Virus record (IMG/VR): IMGVR_UViG_3300005613_000131
Location: 1 to 42,822 of that record
Source of the DNA: a virus
Strand: one strand, 5' to 3'
DNA: 42,822 bases
A model generated the notes under the pieces. It worked only from the letters and a program-made list of their open reading frames with translations. It did no database searches and had not been told where the DNA came from. Positions 22,226 to 28,577 of the stretch are shown piece after piece; the first letter of the stretch is position 1, and each line of letters starts with the position of its first letter. Both the position numbers and the translations under genes were made by a program.

Positions 22226-22353
22226 CTTTTACCTTTAATCCATCTAGCTAACAGCATTAACCCACCAATTACTAGGATAAGAACACCGAGGTATATGGCT
22301 ATGACTCCTACAGCATAGATGATATAGTTAATTATATCATATATCAGTTCCAT
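22222..22353 (-). CDS. Single-pass membrane peptide (43 aa)
   Basis: ATG 22353, AGGTG eight bases upstream. A long hydrophobic helix (VGVIAIYLGVLILVIGGLML) ends in the basic tail RWIKGKR, which would face the cytoplasm. Next to another membrane peptide, possibly acting together on the host membrane. Confidence 0.58.
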   Translation of the reverse strand: MELIYDIINYIIYAVGVIAIYLGVLILVIGGLMLLARWIKGKR

Positions 22354-22355
22354 TG

Positions 22356-22511
22356 TCAAACACCTGGTGATTCCTTATACAAGGCACATTTCCTTAACTG
22401 CTCAACCTTACGGTTTCTAAGCCAAATGTCCTTGGCTTTACAGTAGTTCCTAGTTCTCACTGTGGTTATGTATCTAATCCTATTAGCACAGTTAGTACAA
22501 GCTACTTTCAT
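22356..22511 (-). CDS. Small four-cysteine protein (51 aa)
   Basis: ATG 22511 with GAGGT upstream. CTNC at 5-8, then single Cys at about 24 and 42, set in a basic helical protein (RKVEQLRK). Resembles a mini zinc finger. Its TGA is two bases before the next ATG. Confidence 0.6.
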   Translation of the reverse strand: MKVACTNCANRIRYITTVRTRNYCKAKDIWLRNRKVEQLRKCALYKESPGV

Positions 22512-22515
22512 TTTG

Positions 22516-22728
22516 TTACCTCAATAGTATAGCATCTGCATGGAAGAATCCAATGATAGCTCCATCATGTCTAACCATAACATGTATACAGTTCACATGT
22601 ATACTTATATCTGCTTTACCCCAAACAGATGCCATATGACATTGGTTAGTAAATTGGTCACCTCCATACCTTTCTAACCTAATCCAACCGTCTGTGTGAT
22701 AATCAATTGGTAGTACAACTACTATCAT
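22516..22728 (-). CDS. Hypothetical beta-rich protein
   Basis: 70 residues, ribosome site GAGGAG. Strand-rich with several His (HVNCIHVMVRHDG). No known family. Confidence 0.55.
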   Translation of the reverse strand: MIVVVLPIDYHTDGWIRLERYGGDQFTNQCHMASVWGKADISIHVNCIHVMVRHDGAIIGFFHADAILLR

Positions 22729-22760
22729 TCTACTCCTCCGTGTTTCAAAGCCTTAGCAAA

Positions 22761-23015
22761 CTATAACTGTTGTAGTCTATATTGGTAATACATACCATAA
22801 GCGAACATAGCCATAGCAAATATGGATAGAGCTTCCTCTGCTGGCATACTCACCAAGTCTAACATGGTTTTCTTAATGCCCATAGACAATACAGCTTGGA
22901 GCAAATCCTCATTGAATATGTCAGTGAATAGCTCTTTGTTGCTTTCCATAAGCTCCAGGATTTTGTCTGCCTGTTGGTTTATTTCCTCATCTGATACCTT
23001 TATATACTCTTCCAT
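22761..23015 (-). CDS. Hypothetical helical protein
   Basis: 84 residues, acidic N-terminal helices and a hydrophobic C-terminal helix (ALSIFAMAMFAYGMYY) that could touch the membrane. Separated from the next gene by two bases. Confidence 0.52.
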   Translation of the reverse strand: MEEYIKVSDEEINQQADKILELMESNKELFTDIFNEDLLQAVLSMGIKKTMLDLVSMPAEEALSIFAMAMFAYGMYYQYRLQQL

Positions 23016-23017
23016 TT

Positions 23018-23425
23018 TTATTGTACCTCCTCTATTATTTTACATTGTGTGGCCACCACTGTATGCGTTTTGGCTGTGCATTCCCTATCATCTTCATAAA
23101 AATGCCAATTGACTATGCCATATAAAGTTGGTGTTCTAAACCCAACTTTACACATGGTTAGCTCAGGAAACCACTTATGTATTTTAAGTGCTTCGGATTT
23201 CCTAGTGAATATGTGAAATCCACCAGTATAGGCAGTATGGGTAGTAGTGGCAGGTCCCCCATGTATTGGTATCACACTAGTATTGGCTTTACTAAACCTC
23301 TTCTTTGTTATCTTTATCCTTGGTACCCCACATACACCAGTATAGTAGTTATCATCCTTACCAATTAGTAGCTTGTATCCAGTCCTTCTTCGGTATGTAT
23401 CAGATATTACAGTCGCTATGCACAT
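23018..23425 (-). CDS. Hypothetical protein
   Basis: 135 residues, mixed alpha/beta, many His and Thr. It begins MCIATVISDTYRRRTGYKLL, an N-terminal strand followed by a basic turn, and has a central HTAYTGGFHIFTR. The N-terminal Cys after Met is suggestive of an Ntn-type start but no family is recognised. Confidence 0.5.
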   Translation of the reverse strand: MCIATVISDTYRRRTGYKLLIGKDDNYYTGVCGVPRIKITKKRFSKANTSVIPIHGGPATTTHTAYTGGFHIFTRKSEALKIHKWFPELTMCKVGFRTPTLYGIVNWHFYEDDRECTAKTHTVVATQCKIIEEVQ

Positions 23426-23437
23426 TAGTCCTCCTTT

Positions 23438-23665
23438 CTAGTAATCATCCATGTGGATTTCAGCATATACCACTAATACTTTGGTATCAGGAAAATACCA
23501 AAATACATTACCATGCTCTAGGTTTACAATCATAATCCTACCATCATGTTTATGTGATGTCATAATGTATAGCTGCCGACCTTTTGGGAACTTTATACAT
23601 GCACCGTAATTTACATTCCCAAGCTCTATTGGTTCAACCTCTGGTCCACTTCTGATTACTATCAT
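23438..23665 (-). CDS. Hypothetical protein
   Basis: 75 residues, beta-rich (GRQLYIMTSHKHDGRIMIVN). Shares one base with the stop of the upstream gene. No recognised family. Confidence 0.5.
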   Translation of the reverse strand: MIVIRSGPEVEPIELGNVNYGACIKFPKGRQLYIMTSHKHDGRIMIVNLEHGNVFWYFPDTKVLVVYAEIHMDDY

Positions 23666-23856
23666 TATTCCTCCTTCCTTAATTCACTTGGTTTCTTCCA
23701 GCCAATCTTACGCTTTAGCCACTGTACTGCTTCGTTGAAGTCAGTACCTTCACGCTCTTGTACCTTAGCTACGGCAGCACGGAAGCCAGCTTTACCACCA
23801 TTGCTACGTTCTTCTGGGGTAAACTTATGTCTACGTGGATTGTATTTCCTTGACAT
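23665..23856 (-). CDS. Small basic protein with KGG-like motif
   Basis: 63 residues. FTPEERSNGGKAGFRAA recalls the KGG stress-protein motif (GGKA), and the tail WLKRKIGWKKPSELRK is strongly basic. Nucleic-acid binding is plausible. Confidence 0.55.
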   Translation of the reverse strand: MSRKYNPRRHKFTPEERSNGGKAGFRAAVAKVQEREGTDFNEAVQWLKRKIGWKKPSELRKEE

Positions 23857-23874
23857 TAGTCACCTCCCTTTTTA

Positions 23875-24066
23875 TTATAACCTTCCCAGGCGGCGAAGTA
23901 GCCGCCTGGCGTTCCAACGCTTTTTACCCATAACTTGTGGACAAAAGGCGTCATGGGTAGCATTGAAGCACCAGAGGGCTTTCCGATACTCTCTGGGGGA
24001 ATATTCCGCTTCGGAAGGTTCAACACCTTCCCAGTTACAGTAGTGGCAACTTAACCTTGCGTTCAT
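23875..24066 (-). CDS. Small Cys/His protein, probable zinc finger
   Basis: 63 residues from ATG 24066 (AGGAGGG upstream), overlapping the previous stop as ATGA. CHYC at about 7-10, then CFNATHDAFC, gives a C2-HC or C4 site; the tail is Arg-rich (RWNARRLLRRLGRL), fitting a nucleic-acid binder. Confidence 0.58.
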   Translation of the reverse strand: MNARLSCHYCNWEGVEPSEAEYSPREYRKALWCFNATHDAFCPQVMGKKRWNARRLLRRLGRL

Positions 24067-24185
24067 TTCCTTTCCCTCCTTTTGTTCTTCCATATTTCTC
24101 TGTCAATGATGTAGTTAATTATACCAATGATTATCATGCCTACACCAATGCCAGCTAAGAACCATCTAGCTATTTCCTCAGTCAT
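24063..24185 (-). CDS. Single-pass membrane peptide (40 aa)
   Basis: ATG 24185 preceded by AGGAGG and overlapping the previous stop. One hydrophobic helix (WFLAGIGVGMIIIGIINYII) followed by a very basic tail (WKNKRRERK). Fourth in a set of small early membrane peptides. Function unknown. Confidence 0.6.
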   Translation of the reverse strand: MTEEIARWFLAGIGVGMIIIGIINYIIDREIWKNKRRERK

Positions 24186-24370
24186 ATTACCTCCTGTTCG
24201 TATAGGAATATATCTTCCATTGGAAATACTGTGGCACATGATATACACACAAAGGCATTATGCTTACCACTATAGTGTAGATTACCACTACAAACAGGGC
24301 AATCATGGATGGATGGCTCAATGTGTTTAAGCCTTGCTACCTCTGGGTCAACCTCTAATGGTTCTATCAT
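24182..24370 (-). CDS. Zinc-ribbon protein
   Basis: 62 residues. CPVC at about 24-27 and CISC at about 42-45. Overlaps the end of the 24348 gene by 23 bases. Role unknown. Confidence 0.58.
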   Translation of the reverse strand: MIEPLEVDPEVARLKHIEPSIHDCPVCSGNLHYSGKHNAFVCISCATVFPMEDIFLYEQEVI

Positions 24371-24689
24371 ACCTCAACTGTATACCACCATAAAACTTTT
24401 GTTCATGTTGTTTGTATATACCTGATATATACCATTGCCACTTGTGTTGGTATATTACATTTAGCATATTAGCCAACTCAAGTGCCAGGTTCAGTCTATC
24501 CTTGGTAGTACGGGTGTACCAACCAGCATGTGATAATGTGATATGGTTCTTTGTAAATGATGCTATTCTATTGCCATGCAAATACATGTTTATTTTATCA
24601 GAGTCCATCACATCCAGTTCTAGGTATGTATTGTTGGCTATCTTCTTCCTTGGTCGTCCGTGTAATTGTGCTTTTACATCTTCATACAT
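24348..24689 (-). CDS. Conserved-type phage protein (NTYLE ... GWYTRTTKDRLN)
   Basis: 113 residues. The opening KIANNTYLEL, a central HGNRIASFTKNHITLSHAGW and the turn YTRTTKDRLNLAL match a family spread across phages and plasmids whose function I do not know. It is probably a small alpha/beta DNA- or RNA-associated protein. Ribosome site GGAAGTG. Confidence 0.6.
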   Translation of the reverse strand: MYEDVKAQLHGRPRKKIANNTYLELDVMDSDKINMYLHGNRIASFTKNHITLSHAGWYTRTTKDRLNLALELANMLNVIYQHKWQWYISGIYKQHEQKFYGGIQLRYDRTIRG

Positions 24690-24715
24690 TACTCACACTT
24701 CCTTTAATGGATTAG

Positions 24716-24943
24716 TTATGGGTTATGTGTTAAGCATAGATAAGTACCAATACACCTAGAGTGCCCAGGGTTAGGAGCATCTTCGTGGTTGCACACACCT
24801 TTGTTGTATTGGTTACATGCCTTGTGTGGTAGTATGAACTCAGTTAGGTACTCATCCAGTTCATACTGTGAGATAGTATAGTTCCCATCTTTTCCCCTTG
24901 TAGCGTGCTGCTCAATCCATTCCTTGGCTGTTAGGTCTCTCAT
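24716..24943 (-). CDS. Hypothetical protein with Cys/His pattern
   Basis: 75 residues, AGGAGG before ATG. The N-terminal half is helical; the second half has CNQYNKGVC and CIGTYLC plus His residues, a likely metal site. Confidence 0.55.
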   Translation of the reverse strand: MRDLTAKEWIEQHATRGKDGNYTISQYELDEYLTEFILPHKACNQYNKGVCNHEDAPNPGHSRCIGTYLCLTHNP

Positions 24944-24966
24944 TGTACCTCCTTCTTATTTTATTC

Positions 24967-24980
24967 GAGCTAATTAGCTC
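24967..24980. repeat. 14-bp perfect palindrome GAGCTAATTAGCTC
   Basis: It lies in the 160-base gap 24944-25103, just upstream of the AGGAGG of the 24716 gene on the minus strand. It could be an operator or an RNA hairpin in the mRNA leader. The rest of the gap shows only a short open stretch with no start codon. Confidence 0.5.
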
Positions 24981-25103
24981 ATCCCTACCTATTAACTCCT
25001 GCTACAATCTGGTATCAATACCGATTCAAGCTTGCCAAATGATTATAGTTATCCACATTAATAGGCAGGGTGAACCAATTAGGTATTCTTGTCCTTACCT
25101 CAC

Positions 25104-25268
25104 CTAGGGCCTCCTTCCTTCTATGGTGGTAATTTCATAGCTGTCACTATTGATAGCACTAACCACCAATTCACGGTAACCTGATATTAAGCCTGCCTGA
25201 ACTTGCTCCACATCCTCTTTACTAACCCAAACACCTACTTGGATAATTACCTCATTATCATCTTCCAT
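25104..25268 (-). CDS. Hypothetical protein (54 aa)
   Basis: ATG 25268 with AAAGGAGG upstream, ending at TAG 25104. Alternating strand and helix (NEVIIQVGVWVSKEDVEQVQ). Strong ribosome site; function unknown. Confidence 0.6.
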   Translation of the reverse strand: MEDDNEVIIQVGVWVSKEDVEQVQAGLISGYRELVVSAINSDSYEITTIEGRRP

Positions 25269-25274
25269 TAGTAT

Positions 25275-25595
25275 TTACCTCCTTTCCTTTAGGTAGTCCT
25301 CAGTTCTCTCTTCTACCTCTGGCTTGTTCACTATCCTTACCTTTGATGGTCTGGTCAGTCCATTCTCCAATGTATATTTGGTTTCCGCAGCCACGGTAAG
25401 TAGCTTGGCTGTATCTTCCAACCGCTGAGCGTCTAGGTAGTAACATGCCTTTGATATAGGATACTGTTGTAACTGGTGTAGATGTTCCTCAACCTCATGG
25501 ATACACTTATAAAATGCTGTATTGGCTACAGTTATAAGTGCATCATAGTCCAATGTTACCTGGTCAAAACATAGGTCATTCTCTGTTCTATCCAT
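25275..25595 (-). CDS. First gene of the main early operon, hypothetical
   Basis: 106 residues, AAGGAGG before ATG, about 47 bases downstream of the -10 of the main early minus promoter. Helical, with an acidic N-terminus and a basic C-terminus (PSKVRIVNK). First genes in phage early operons often modify host functions, but nothing here identifies a target. Confidence 0.6.
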   Translation of the reverse strand: MDRTENDLCFDQVTLDYDALITVANTAFYKCIHEVEEHLHQLQQYPISKACYYLDAQRLEDTAKLLTVAAETKYTLENGLTRPSKVRIVNKPEVEERTEDYLKERR

Positions 25596-25642
25596 TGTAC
25601 CTCCTTACTTTGCATTACCTCATAGCTCTCTGCTACTATTAT

Positions 25643-25672
25643 ATTATACTACCATACTATTGCACTTGTCAA
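25643..25672 (-). promoter_or_regulatory. Main early minus-strand promoter
   Basis: Minus-strand TTGACA (25672-25667), 18-base spacer, TATAAT (25648-25643): a perfect consensus pair. It should drive the operon running down to 9.5 kb. Confidence 0.88.
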
Positions 25673-25688
25673 TAGAACAATAGTGCTA
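25673..25688 (-). promoter_or_regulatory. Box 2: operator-like site abutting -35 of early promoter
   Basis: Plus-strand TAGAACAATAGTGCTA. In the direction of transcription it reads TAGCACTATTGTTCTA followed at once by TTGACA, the same layout as boxes 1 and 3. Confidence 0.75.
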
Positions 25689-25714
25689 AATCGCTATCAG
25701 CACACATGAGCTAC

Positions 25715-25748
25715 TTGACATAATGTTCCTTGGTTGACATAATGTTCC
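25715..25748. repeat. Two 15-bp direct repeats (19-bp period)
   Basis: TTGACATAATGTTCC occurs at 25715-25729 and 25734-25748. It lies between the two divergent promoters and could bind a regulator or replication initiator. Confidence 0.8.
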
Positions 25749-25784
25749 AGCTTTTCACAATTTCTTTTCCGTCCATAGCTAAAT

Positions 25785-25800
25785 TAGAACACCTGTCCTA
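25785..25800 (+). promoter_or_regulatory. Box 3: operator-like site abutting -35 of plus promoter
   Basis: TAGAACACCTGTCCTA directly followed by TTGACA. Confidence 0.75.
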
Positions 25801-25829
25801 TTGACAAACTTTTAGCACCATGCTAAACT
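25801..25829 (+). promoter_or_regulatory. Promoter of the lone plus gene
   Basis: TTGACA (25801-25806), 17-base spacer, TAAACT (25824-25829). The -10 matches only 4 of 6 consensus bases, suggesting a regulated or weaker promoter. Confidence 0.65.
25811..25827. promoter_or_regulatory. Perfect inverted repeat TTTAGCA-CCA-TGCTAAA over the plus promoter
   Basis: Seven-base arms around CCA, covering the spacer and most of the -10. A bound protein here would block RNA polymerase; it may be an autorepression site. The half-site TAGCA resembles that of the boxes. Confidence 0.7.
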
Positions 25830-25943
25830 ATAATCATAAGCTGTTGAAGTGGTAACAGCAATAGCACATTAAAAACTGAATAGTCAAATACAGCGGGTGT
25901 GGAACCATTCGTGACTATTCTGAATAAAAAAGGGAGGCAATAC

Positions 25944-26546
25944 ATGAGTGAAGTAACATTCGATGGACTAAAGAAACAGCTACAAGACGCTCTAGCCAGT
26001 GGTGACGTTGGCACTATAACGAGAGCTAGTCAAGCTGTAGCAGATTTCCAGCGTGCCCAAGCTAGAGTAGCTGCCGAAAGAGTACGTGAGGAAACCAACA
26101 GACTGTCTGGGGAAAGACAAGCTCTAGCCGAGGAGCTAACGAAGATTATCAGAGCCTCAAAGCTGGGGAAAGCCAACTTTAGCATAACGCTGGAGAACAT
26201 CGTGTTAGCTCTAGAGCTTGTCAAGCTTGCTCCTGACATCGTTAAGCAAGTCGAAGCCGTGAAGGGCACAACAGTTATCTTCAAGCTACCAGACGAGCAA
26301 AGCGACAAAGCACGCACAGCTTTGGCAGTAGTGCCCACGAAGCGTAGTAGTGGCGGCGGAGTCGGCAGAACTGGCAAGACTAGCGAAGAGTATGGCATGA
26401 GCCTGAATGAAGTCTATGAGAAGTATGCCACGCCAGAGGACAAAGCTAAGATGGCAGATGCTACTAGCAATAGCAGCCAGTGGCAAATCAAAGTAGCTGT
26501 CAAAAAGCAGGCAATAGCCAATGGGCAGTTGGCTCCAGTAAAGTAG
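25944..26546 (+). CDS. Lone plus-strand gene of unlike composition, possible regulator
   Basis: 200 residues from ATG 25944 (GGGAGG upstream); a longer frame from 25899 lacks a ribosome site. Residues ~25-75 form a long Ala/Arg/Glu helix, probably a coiled coil. A basic Gly-rich linker (about 140-152) leads to a C-terminal helical unit with NEVYEKYATPEDKAKMA and WQIKVAVKKQAIANGQL. Its codons are richer in G and C than its neighbours. Divergent from the early operon, with its own operator and terminator, it has the layout of a phage switch gene, but no classical DNA-binding fold is evident. Confidence 0.6.
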   Translation: MSEVTFDGLKKQLQDALASGDVGTITRASQAVADFQRAQARVAAERVREETNRLSGERQALAEELTKIIRASKLGKANFSITLENIVLALELVKLAPDIVKQVEAVKGTTVIFKLPDEQSDKARTALAVVPTKRSSGGGVGRTGKTSEEYGMSLNEVYEKYATPEDKAKMADATSNSSQWQIKVAVKKQAIANGQLAPVK

Positions 26547-26555
26547 TGCCCACTA

Positions 26556-26593
26556 TAGGACGGGATAAGTTGCCAATCTCGTCCTATTCTTTT
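26556..26593 (+). terminator. Rho-independent terminator
   Basis: Eleven paired bases (26556-26566 with 26576-26586, one G-U) around a nine-base loop, followed by TTCTTTT. It closes the lone plus-strand gene. Confidence 0.82.
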
Positions 26594-26602
26594 GCCTGCT
26601 AT

Positions 26603-26618
26603 TAGAACATATGTGCTA
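26603..26618. promoter_or_regulatory. Orphan box copy TAGAACATATGTGCTA
   Basis: Matches the box pattern fully, but no TTGACA adjoins it on either side. Confidence 0.6.
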
Positions 26619-26783
26619 CTGTGAGAGCTTGCACAATGCGCTTGTCTTGTTGCTGTCTGTGTGATTACACTCATAATCAAATCAATGCACACCCAGCACG
26701 CTTAGAAGTGCGCTTGAGTTAATTCATAGCTAATCAATTTACTCTACTCCCAGCTATGCTCGACGATTCATTCTCCCAGCTAG

Positions 26784-26799
26784 GAGCACATTAGTTCTA
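26784..26799. promoter_or_regulatory. Imperfect orphan box copy
   Basis: On the minus strand TAGAACTAATGTGCTC, differing from the box pattern at two key positions. Confidence 0.35.
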
Positions 26800-26844
26800 A
26801 TCCAGTGAGGCACGGGTGACTTAATTATGAGGTATATGTGACTT

Positions 26845-27006
26845 TTAGTTACTCTCTCGCAAATTATCCATTGGTAGATTTATCACTTTTTGACAGTTAG
26901 GACATGCGGCTATATTCCATCTATCCTCACGGTGTTGGAATGTTCTACCACAATCACACTGGATTAGGTACAATTTCTTTAGCTTATCATGTGCTATTAT
27001 CTTCAT
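26845..27006 (-). CDS. Mini zinc-ribbon protein (53 aa)
   Basis: ATG 27006 with GGAGGTG upstream. CDCG (17-20) and CPNC (35-38) form one zinc ribbon. Last gene of the 27.9 kb minus cluster. Confidence 0.65.
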   Translation of the reverse strand: MKIIAHDKLKKLYLIQCDCGRTFQHREDRWNIAACPNCQKVINLPMDNLRESN

Positions 27007-27018
27007 GGTCTCACCTCC

Positions 27019-27195
27019 TTATATAGCATAATCACTCTCTATTCCTCTAGCAGCCTCATAAGTAATTGGCATCCATTTGATTCTCTTGCAATACTTACAC
27101 TTGAATAAACCCATGTTGCCATCACGCTTATCCAGCTGCTCAACAAACCAATGCGCTTTAGTTGGTGATTTCCTACATATATCTATTCTAGCCAT
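27019..27195 (-). CDS. Small Cys-containing protein (58 aa)
   Basis: ATG 27195, overlapping the previous gene by 13 bases, with GGAGGG upstream. A CKYC pair (33-36) in a basic segment, plus Cys7, suggests metal binding. Stop TAA 27019, close to the ribosome site of the next gene. Confidence 0.6.
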   Translation of the reverse strand: MARIDICRKSPTKAHWFVEQLDKRDGNMGLFKCKYCKRIKWMPITYEAARGIESDYAI

Positions 27196-27602
27196 TTTGG
27201 TGGTATCCCTCCCACACTTGCTATCTGTACCATTAACTCAGCCATTCTAGCATGTATCCTAGCTTCAACCAATACATAGTCTGGATACTTACTGGTTATA
27301 TTTCTCAATCGTTGTCTCAATGCTGAATGTTGCCTTAGCAGCCTATATCTCTTTTCACTATCCTCTTTTGACAGTAATAATCTCTTCCTACCACGTAGTC
27401 CTGGATTATATGGATTTTGCCTCAGATAATCATAGCCATTTTCCAGCCAACACTTTGGATGGAAATACATAAAGTATGTGAGCTTGACACCATCACTATC
27501 CTTTATGGTTCTACACTTAACTATAGGTGTGCCTTTCTCTATAGGCTCAGGACAATAATGGCACTTAGTCCTTTTCTTGCACCAAGTCATCCAAACATTC
27601 AT
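27183..27602 (-). CDS. Zinc-finger protein of PARP/LIM-like spacing
   Basis: 139 residues. CHYCPEPIEKGTPIVKC, then YFHPKCW, gives C-x2-C ... H-x2-C, the spacing of PARP-type or LIM-like single fingers. The second half is a basic coiled helix (KRYRLLRQHSALRQRLRN). A DNA-end or nick-binding role is possible but unproven. Confidence 0.6.
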   Translation of the reverse strand: MNVWMTWCKKRTKCHYCPEPIEKGTPIVKCRTIKDSDGVKLTYFMYFHPKCWLENGYDYLRQNPYNPGLRGRKRLLLSKEDSEKRYRLLRQHSALRQRLRNITSKYPDYVLVEARIHARMAELMVQIASVGGIPPKWLE

Positions 27603-27604
27603 AG

Positions 27605-27946
27605 CTAATCCTTTATCAATCTTTCTAATTTGACTACCAATTCCTCAGCAGCCTCAGCAATTTCACCTTCACTTGAGTATCTATATCTACCATTTTGCTC
27701 TAGCCTATTAATCAATAAATGTATGGCCTCATGCTTTGCATCCCTCTTAATATCCTTGAAGGGCTTATCCTTAGCAGGTAATTTACTGTTCAGAGTAATG
27801 GTTGTCACCATTTCCCCTGGTTTAGAAGCTATTGTAGCAAAAGCTCCATCTATAGGTTTATACCTGAAATATACCTGATAGCCAGTTAATCCAAACTTAA
27901 CCTGCCATTTCTTAAACTCTTTTTGAAATAACTCAAAATCATTCAT
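27605..27946 (-). CDS. SprT-like/HExxH putative metalloprotease-fold protein
   Basis: 113 residues, AGGAGG before ATG, first gene of the 27.9 kb minus promoter. A helix carries HEAIH (72-76), the zinc-protease signature, followed 20-25 residues later by Glu residues in EIAEAAEELV that may supply the third ligand. The N-terminal GYQVYFRYKPIDGAFATI strand pair matches small phage HExxH proteins. The substrate is unknown. Confidence 0.65.
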   Translation of the reverse strand: MNDFELFQKEFKKWQVKFGLTGYQVYFRYKPIDGAFATIASKPGEMVTTITLNSKLPAKDKPFKDIKRDAKHEAIHLLINRLEQNGRYRYSSEGEIAEAAEELVVKLERLIKD

Positions 27947-27966
27947 GTTCCTCCTATCTATATTTA

Positions 27967-27995
27967 ATTATAACATAAATAAAATATATTGTCAA
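27967..27995 (-). promoter_or_regulatory. Minus promoter of HExxH/zinc cluster
   Basis: Minus-strand TTGACA (27995-27990), 17-base spacer, TATAAT (27972-27967): perfect hexamers and ideal spacing. No box adjoins it. Confidence 0.88.
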
Positions 27996-28008
27996 GAGCA
28001 AAAAACAC

Positions 28009-28037
28009 TTGACATAATAATCTCAGTGTGATACAAT
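28009..28037 (+). promoter_or_regulatory. Late plus promoter before terminase small subunit
   Basis: TTGACA (28009-28014), 17-base spacer, TACAAT (28032-28037). Divergent from the promoter above, -35 to -35 distance 13 bases. The start codon at 28044 coincides with the expected transcription start. Confidence 0.88.
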
Positions 28038-28043
28038 AGTAGT

Positions 28044-28577
28044 ATGGCTGGTGAAACAGAAGAAATAGCACAGACTATGATACCATACTTCCCAGAGGAC
28101 AGTAGGAAATCAAAATACCTAGCTTACAGAGTTTGTGGATTTAATGTTAGTGAGTCCACACAGTTGGTAGGTGTATCCCAAGCATGTGTTAGGAAATGGC
28201 GCAGCTTGGACAAAGAATTTGCAGAGCTTGACCTAAGTGGCTTAGGTGAGCTAAAGAAACAACTAAGTGCTGAGTTCCTTAACCTTGAATTTACTAGGAA
28301 TTTCCACCTAGTCCTACAGAAGGATTTGAATGTACTCCTCAAAAGTGTTAAGAATGGTGAATCACTTACTGATAAGGAGAATCAATACCTCCTCAAGTTG
28401 AGGCAATTCTACACTCCACAACAGTATGCCATGATTCAACAGTTAATAGGTGAAGCCAAGTCCGATGACTTCAACTTTACCGACTTGGTATTCAGTATAA
28501 AGAAGGAAAGAGCAGAATTGACAGTAAGAGGAACACATGCTTTGCCCAAAGTGCAAGACTCCAATGGTGAGGATTAA
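28044..28577 (+). CDS. Terminase small subunit-like HTH protein, leaderless
   Basis: 177 residues. An N-terminal HTH (YLAYRVCGFNVSESTQLVGV then SQACVRKWRS, about 27-56) is followed by a helical oligomerisation region and an acidic C-terminal part. The shape and its place at the head of the packaging/virion block fit a terminase small subunit that recognises phage DNA. No ribosome site is present and ATG lies six bases after TACAAT, so the mRNA should be leaderless. The large subunit is 2.5 kb downstream, so the call is by context and HTH, not by close similarity. Confidence 0.62.
   Translation: MAGETEEIAQTMIPYFPEDSRKSKYLAYRVCGFNVSESTQLVGVSQACVRKWRSLDKEFAELDLSGLGELKKQLSAEFLNLEFTRNFHLVLQKDLNVLLKSVKNGESLTDKENQYLLKLRQFYTPQQYAMIQQLIGEAKSDDFNFTDLVFSIKKERAELTVRGTHALPKVQDSNGED

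Larger units (their letters stand above)
26594..26844. other. 251-base gene-free region between convergent genes
   Basis: No convincing gene on either strand. It holds two further box copies (26603-26618 and an imperfect one at 26784-26799), an exact 10-bp repeat CTCCCAGCTA at 26747-26756 and 26773-26782, and a near-palindrome CTCCCAGCTAGGAG at 26773-26786. It may contain an origin, a 3' RNA or an attachment site. Confidence 0.5.

Noticed and set aside
24944-25103. A further minus-strand gene in this gap
   Set aside because: An open stretch of about 38 codons has sensible composition but no start codon or ribosome site; it may be a remnant.
25829-25834. TATAAT as -10 of the plus promoter
   Set aside because: It would need a 22-base spacer from TTGACA; TAAACT with 17 bases is more credible.
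24182-28577. Toxin-antitoxin or anti-phage defence island
   Set aside because: The small genes and HExxH protein recall such loci, but no toxin fold or paired organisation could be supported.
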